DNA of 33,883 nucleotides from Roseomonas sp. (lineage in GTDB: Bacteria; Pseudomonadota; Alphaproteobacteria; Acetobacterales; Acetobacteraceae): assembly GCA_020249265.1 (NCBI GenBank), contig JADCGA010000055.1, forward strand, positions 1 through 33,883, written 5' to 3'. Within the stretch, counting starts at the first letter, position 1. Each line of letters opens with the position of its first letter. Positions 33,733 through 33,883 of this stretch are shown here, piece by piece. The notes below the pieces were generated by a model. It was not told the origin of the DNA. It searched no databases and saw nothing but the letters and a program-made list of their open reading frames with translations. The translations under genes and the position numbers were made by a program.

Positions 33733-33883
33733 GCATTTCCCGAGCCGCCAAGTGTGCCACTTGGCTTGAAAATGGTCGGTCGTTTGGTCGCATTTTCCGA
33801 GCCGCCAAGTGTGCCACTTGGCTTGAAAATGCTCGGTCGTTTGATCGCATTTTCCGAGCCGCCAAGTGTGCCACTTGGCTTGA
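33733..33883. repeat. 57-bp tandem repeat array of hairpin-forming units (continues past window)
   Basis: Three units begin at 33733, 33790 and 33847, with an exact 57-base period; the third is cut by the window end. Each unit contains GCCAAGTG and CACTTGGC around a TGC loop (perfect 8-base stem). These are flanked by CATTTTC and GAAAATG, which can also pair, so most of 41 bases fold into one long interrupted hairpin. The 16-base linker (TCGGTCGTTTGGTC-like) differs at one or two positions between units. Because 57 is a multiple of three, frames stay open on both strands, but no start site supports a gene. The array may be a palindromic minisatellite; its full length is unknown. Confidence 0.85.

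Noticed and set aside
33677-33874. Minus-strand frame encoding 19-residue repeats across the 57-bp array
   Set aside because: The plus strand is open as well, simply because the period is a multiple of three. There is no ribosome binding site, and the palindrome explains the conservation better than a protein does.
33733-33883. Possible CRISPR array
   Set aside because: Copies are directly adjacent with near-identical linkers instead of unique spacers, the unit is too long, and no cas genes are present.

Overview
The window reads as a piece of a high-GC alphaproteobacterial chromosome, most likely Acetobacteraceae (Roseomonas-like). This is an inference from the run of a site-2 protease, scpA, scpB, tatB, tatC and serS, from GC-rich codon use, and from the density of CoA-transferase, TauD and cobalamin genes; no rRNA or other definitive marker is present. 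No tRNA, rRNA or CRISPR array was recognised.

Layout. (1) 1-1664, accessory edge: the end of an IS3-family element, with the start of its orfA, has cut off a GNAT acetyltransferase gene. A short Ada-type alkylation-response regulator and a gene-poor gap follow. (2) 1665-7541, plus strand, housekeeping operon: M50 protease, scpA, scpB, an unpartnered ABC ATPase, tatB, tatC and serS; no tatA is seen. (3) 7538-10951, minus strand: lytic transglycosylase, an SbtA-type bicarbonate transporter with its PII-like partner, a flavin reductase and a GNAT acetyltransferase. (4) 11040-13848, plus strand: three translationally coupled CoA-transferase-type genes. (5) 13852-18249, minus strand: DUF1194 protein, PhnW-type aminotransferase, formate-tetrahydrofolate ligase and TauD-type dioxygenase. 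(6) 18341-21587, plus strand: CBS-domain protein, a CaiB-type CoA transferase coupled to an enoyl-CoA hydratase-fold protein, and ExoD. (7) 21635-30936, cobalamin region: a cobalamin riboswitch controls a BtuB-like receptor. Convergent to it, a minus-strand series runs from an ArsR-methyltransferase fusion through metH, a cation-diffusion transporter and tonB to a PduO-type adenosyltransferase. A perfect palindrome sits just upstream of the ArsR gene. (8) 31001-33883: a small Cys-rich hypothetical protein, then a lower-GC divergent MocR/LysE pair, and finally a 57-bp tandem array of hairpin units that runs off the window end.

How the genes fit together. Region 7 is the clearest functional unit. 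BtuB and TonB bring corrinoid across the outer membrane, PduO makes adenosylcobalamin, and MetH uses methylcobalamin. Import is controlled by a B12 riboswitch, and the metH series probably by an ArsR-type sensor of the methionine/SAM cycle. Regions 4 and 6 hold acyl-CoA enzymes of unknown substrate; two of them lack the catalytic glutamates of their named families. Both window ends carry mobile or repetitive DNA.
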